From Rickettsiales bacterium (lineage in GTDB: Bacteria > Pseudomonadota > Alphaproteobacteria > Rickettsiales > Rickettsiaceae): a stretch of DNA of 8,051 bases. Of the stretch, positions 5,507-8,051 are shown one piece after another. Position 1 is the stretch's first letter; every line of letters starts with the position of its first letter. Position numbers and translations under genes: made by a program. The stretch spans positions 1 through 8,051 of the forward strand of contig CANGHM010000017.1 of assembly GCA_947453775.1 (NCBI GenBank). Direction: 5' to 3'. Under the pieces are notes generated by a model that was given only the letters and a program-made list of their open reading frames with translations, made no database searches and was not told where the DNA came from.

Positions 5507-8051
5507 ATGAGAATCTCAATAGGTTACCTAAGTTATGAGGATCACAATAAATTCTTAACTCAAGCAAAATTGACTGAGCTTCAAGAAATTATTGATGCAA
5601 CAATAAAAGCACATCGGTGGCATGGACATCTTAAGATCAGCATGAAGCAAGATCAAGAAACGTCAATCGAAAGAATAGAAGAAATAGCCCAAATATTTGC
5701 TGAAGGACTCAAGAATCATGACATATCAATCAGTGGCATAGAAATTGATATGCCTGAGAAGTATTCCAAAGCATTTATAAGAAAATTAAACGGAATAAAA
5801 TTTAACGGCGATTCTACAGGCCTGTTCTATATTGATATACCAGCTTCATCAACAAAAGATTTTATACAACAAAATGAATTTCGTATAACAAGCAAGCTCG
5901 GATTCCCCAAATCGCTGATGATAAAGGCTAATTGCCTACTGCCAGAAGACGAACAGAACCTAACCGAAAAGGGTTTATTTCAAATAGCACATTCTGATAC
6001 TCCAGGAGTATTCAGTAGAACGTTTGTTGAAAATACTTGGTTTTTTCAAGCGCTTTGTCCGTATACCTCCCAGGATTCCTTGAGGAATATAGTGGATATT
6101 ATTGAAAGAATTCCTGAAAGAAAAGATGACTTTTTGAATCACCTTAATACTAATTGGACAAAATATCTCTTAATTTCTAAATTTCGAGAAGCCACAGCCG
6201 ATCAAAAAGAAATTTTCATTAATTTATTTGAAGATGGCTCTAAAATTAAAGTTATTTTTGAATTATTACGCAATGAAATTTTTACGGCAGAAGAGCTCAA
6301 GGAGGCAATAAATCCAGAATCAGATTTAAGCTCAATAACAAGCTTAATGCAGAATAACGCGGTCTTTAAAAAACATATAGATACACACTGGATGGATCCA
6401 GAGTGGCAATTAATTTCCAAATTTAACAAAGCTGAACCAGAGGACAAAAACGATTTTCTCAACTCGCTTGAAGATGACTCTGTAACTAAGATTCTTTTTG
6501 AATTATTCAAGGACGAAATGCTCACGACTCAAGAGATAAATCAGGCACCCCAAGCCGCACTTACGAAAGAAGCATTAAAATTATCCTTTCAGAAGTTGGT
6601 AAAGAATATAAAGAAGGCAGATTGGAAAAGTCTGGACACATGCATTAGTGAGGAAGATACCTCTGAGGAGGCAGATGCACTGCGAGAATTTAGTGTTCAC
6701 TACGATCATAAGAAAACTAATGAGTCGCTGCGCACCAAACAAATATTGATTTGGGCATACCTGAATCAAAATAAAGATCTATTTGCACATATTTGGAACT
6801 TTCTAGAGGAAAATAAAAAAAGGAATGAAGAAAAGGATAAGGATAATGAAGAAAAGGATAAGGATAATGAAAAACATAAGAGTAGCTTGACAGACGCTGA
6901 GAAAAAACTTGATCAATACGCACATGAAATAAGTAACTCTATAAAGCAAAACACAAATCTAGAAGACCATTATCAGGCCAATGAGATGGAAATTCGATCT
7001 TATTTGTCTAGATTGCGCGACGTGTACTCAGAAAATACAGAATACGAGTATATACCAGATGCGATTAAGAAATACAAAGACATAGATCCGCAAGGTTATC
7101 AACGCTCAATAATGAATATTGAAGCAATATCAAAAGCAGTAGGCGAGATATTATTTGATAAGCATAAAGACAGCTATAGTTATGATTGGCTTACAAAGCT
7201 TTATAAAGGTATTTTAGTAAAAAAAATCTTTGATCAAACTTTGAAATCAAATTTTAAATTCAAAGATGATATTAAATATTATGATCATAACGCTAAGCTA
7301 TTGTGCAAAATAATAGAAGAAGATGCAACACTCGCTTTTGAAAATATTCATCGATCGTTTCCACCAGAGTGGTGGGGGCAACCTCAGAGCGCTTCAGAGT
7401 TCTATGATCTGCTAAATACAATGCCAGCTGAAAAAGTTACGAAATTTGCAAAATATCTTGATAAAAACTGGATAAATTCAGATTCTCTGGATAAATTAGT
7501 TCTATCATTTGATGAAGTTAGTTTCGAATGCCGAAAAGCTATTCTTGATAAATTTCCAGATGATTCTAACTTCAAAACCTTTTGGAAGAGTAATAAATCA
7601 GGGGATTTTTTGTATGATGAATCGGGGGTAAACATAGATCTTCTAACGCAAATAGAATTGTTTAAGTCACTTCAGCGTGGGGCAGAAGAGCAGCAGCAGA
7701 TCAAAGAGAGTAAGTCCAATCCGTCGCAAGAATTTAATAAAGCTAAAGATGAGACTATAGCTAAGGACGTTTTGTTCCTTGATTATCTAATGAAAGCTCC
7801 AGCTAAGGATGCTGAGAATTATGCAAAATATCTTGATAAAAACTGGATAAACGAAAATCATCTGGATGAATTAGTTCTATCATTTGATAAACTTAGTTTC
7901 AAATGCCGAGAAGCCATTCTTGATAAATTTCCAGATGATTCTAACTTCAAAGCCTTTTGGAAGGCTAGCAAATCAGGGTATTTTTCGTATGATGAATCAG
8001 GTACACTCCCCCTTTCAATGCAAATAGAATGGTTTAAGTCAATTCAGCGTG
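5507..8051 (+). CDS. Large repeat-containing protein of unknown function (3' partial, at least 848 residues)
   Basis: The frame runs from the ATG at 5507 to the window edge with no stop (848 full codons). The start is the first ATG after the leader hairpin; no ribosome site precedes it. There is no signal peptide or membrane segment, so a cytoplasmic or secreted-effector role is possible but unproven. Layout by eye: 1-~145, strand-like segments at 40-46 (GHLKISM), 76-82 (SGIEIDM), 105-111 (GLFYIDI) and 136-142 (SLMIKAN), with 'IEEIAQIFAEGLKNHDIS' before the second, reminiscent of ribonuclease-inhibitor-type leucine-rich repeats; 194-264 and 273-346, two diverged copies of a helical repeat; 347-435 helical; 436-460 highly charged linker with a 7-residue tandem repeat; 460-625 helical; 629-724 and 754-848, two close copies of the same helical repeat joined by a Gln/Glu/Lys-rich linker. 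The repeat core reads roughly L-x-x-N-W ... L-x-x-F ... K/R-x-x-I-L ... D-D-S-N. I recognise no family or catalytic motif. Confidence 0.88.
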   Translation, partial: MRISIGYLSYEDHNKFLTQAKLTELQEIIDATIKAHRWHGHLKISMKQDQETSIERIEEIAQIFAEGLKNHDISISGIEIDMPEKYSKAFIRKLNGIKFNGDSTGLFYIDIPASSTKDFIQQNEFRITSKLGFPKSLMIKANCLLPEDEQNLTEKGLFQIAHSDTPGVFSRTFVENTWFFQALCPYTSQDSLRNIVDIIERIPERKDDFLNHLNTNWTKYLLISKFREATADQKEIFINLFEDGSKIKVIFELLRNEIFTAEELKEAINPESDLSSITSLMQNNAVFKKHIDTHWMDPEWQLISKFNKAEPEDKNDFLNSLEDDSVTKILFELFKDEMLTTQEINQAPQAALTKEALKLSFQKLVKNIKKADWKSLDTCISEEDTSEEADALREFSVHYDHKKTNESLRTKQILIWAYLNQNKDLFAHIWNFLEENKKRNEEKDKDNEEKDKDNEKHKSSLTDAEKKLDQYAHEISNSIKQNTNLEDHYQANEMEIRSYLSRLRDVYSENTEYEYIPDAIKKYKDIDPQGYQRSIMNIEAISKAVGEILFDKHKDSYSYDWLTKLYKGILVKKIFDQTLKSNFKFKDDIKYYDHNAKLLCKIIEEDATLAFENIHRSFPPEWWGQPQSASEFYDLLNTMPAEKVTKFAKYLDKNWINSDSLDKLVLSFDEVSFECRKAILDKFPDDSNFKTFWKSNKSGDFLYDESGVNIDLLTQIELFKSLQRGAEEQQQIKESKSNPSQEFNKAKDETIAKDVLFLDYLMKAPAKDAENYAKYLDKNWINENHLDELVLSFDKLSFKCREAILDKFPDDSNFKAFWKASKSGYFSYDESGTLPLSMQIEWFKSIQR
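6086..6298 (+). repeat. Protein repeat copy 1 (diverged), residues 194-264 of the large protein
   Basis: Encodes 'NIVDIIERIPERKDDFLNHL' then 'NTNWTKYLLISKFREA' and 'FEDGSKIK'. It aligns with copy 3 over the run D-x-x-x-x-x-x-P-x-x-K ... L-x-x-N-W ... F ... (D)-D/G-S, and with copy 2 over 'LISKF', 'ED(G/D)S' and 'FEL'. Similar at protein level only; DNA has diverged. Confidence 0.55.
6323..6544 (+). repeat. Protein repeat copy 2 (diverged), residues 273-346 of the large protein
   Basis: Encodes 'FKKHIDTHWMDPEWQLISKF' followed by 'NDFLNSLEDDSVTKILFEL'. The His-Trp replaces Asn-Trp of the other copies, and 'LEDDS' matches 'FPDDS' of copies 3 and 4. It is closest to copy 1, from which it is separated by only eight residues. 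Confidence 0.55.
6824..6868 (+). repeat. 21-bp tandem repeat (two full units plus a start of a third)
   Basis: Two identical 21-base units (6824-6844 and 6845-6865), each coding Asn-Glu-Glu-Lys-Asp-Lys-Asp, followed by AAT GAA (A) of a third. The unit is in frame, so changes in copy number would lengthen or shorten a charged linker without breaking the protein. Confidence 0.85.
7391..7678 (+). repeat. Protein repeat copy 3, residues 629-724 of the large protein
   Basis: Encodes 'EFYDLLNTMPAEKVTKFAKY' through 'LDKNWINS', 'CRKAILDKFPDDSNFKTFWK', 'YDESG' and 'FKSLQR'. It is nearly the same as copy 4 at DNA level: 156 of 177 bases agree between 7448-7624 and 7823-7999, without a gap. A one-codon difference follows, so the copies are offset by 375 bp before it and 372 bp after it. 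Confidence 0.9.
7766..8051 (+). repeat. Protein repeat copy 4, residues 754-848 of the large protein (runs to the window edge)
   Basis: Encodes 'VLFLDYLMKAPAKDAENYAK' through 'LDKNWINE', 'CREAILDKFPDDSNFKAFWK', 'YDESG' and 'FKSIQR'. It ends with the same bases that end copy 3, exactly at the window edge, so more copies may lie downstream. One codon is missing relative to copy 3 after 'YDESG'. Confidence 0.9.

Noticed and set aside
6202..7635. Several minus-strand open frames of 62-107 codons across the large gene
   Set aside because: They are antisense shadows of a continuous 848-codon plus-strand frame and show low-complexity products such as runs of His-Tyr-Pro from the 21-bp repeat.
6086..8051. 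CRISPR array or DNA-level direct-repeat array
   Set aside because: The repeats are protein-level copies within one open frame with long coding spacers; there are no short identical repeats with regular unique spacers.

Overview
The window reads as a piece of an AT-rich alphaproteobacterial chromosome, most likely from an obligate intracellular member of Rickettsiales. Three things suggest this: the mreB-mreC pair, an MnmE whose first ~20 residues match (from memory, not from a search) the Rickettsia-type start 'TIFAQSSAxGK', and a truncated Rpn/PD-(D/E)XK transposase-family gene beside a very large repeat protein, a gene mix common in Midichloria-, Jidaibacter- and Orientia-like genomes. The order-level call is inference; the genus cannot be told.

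Layout, left to right. (1) 1-653, + strand: the 3' end of an unrecognised gene that begins before the window and has an acidic Glu-rich tail. (2) 646-2537, - strand: the cell-shape genes mreB then mreC, two bases apart, with mreC converging on and overlapping the first gene by 8 bp. (3) 2538-2624: a short divergent promoter region. (4) 2625-3944, + strand: mnmE, tRNA wobble-uridine modification. (5) 4079-4822, + strand: a TlyA-family S4/FtsJ methyltransferase. (6) 4856-5221, - strand: a C-terminally truncated Rpn-family nuclease/transposase, with a good sigma70-like promoter behind it. (7) 5222-5506: an AT-rich divergent spacer with a strong hairpin plus T-run and an alternative hairpin. (8) 5507 to the window end, + strand: an open frame of at least 848 codons, cut by the window edge, encoding a large cytoplasmic-looking repeat protein with no family I recognise.

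The middle (mreBC, mnmE, tlyA) is conserved housekeeping: MreB filaments with MreC organise elongation of the cell wall, MnmE (with MnmG, not here) modifies tRNA U34, and TlyA probably methylates rRNA. They sit together without an obvious functional link. Both outer genes are lineage-specific and open at the window edge.

The most interesting object is the 5507-8051 protein. By eye its N-terminal ~140 residues show four beta-strand-like segments spaced 29-36 residues, reminiscent of ribonuclease-inhibitor-type leucine-rich repeats. After that come two diverged copies of a helical repeat, a charged linker with a 21-bp tandem repeat, and two much younger copies of the same helical repeat. The young copies differ far more at amino-acid-changing than at silent sites, including four reciprocal Lys/Glu swaps, which suggests recent duplication followed by change of a binding surface.
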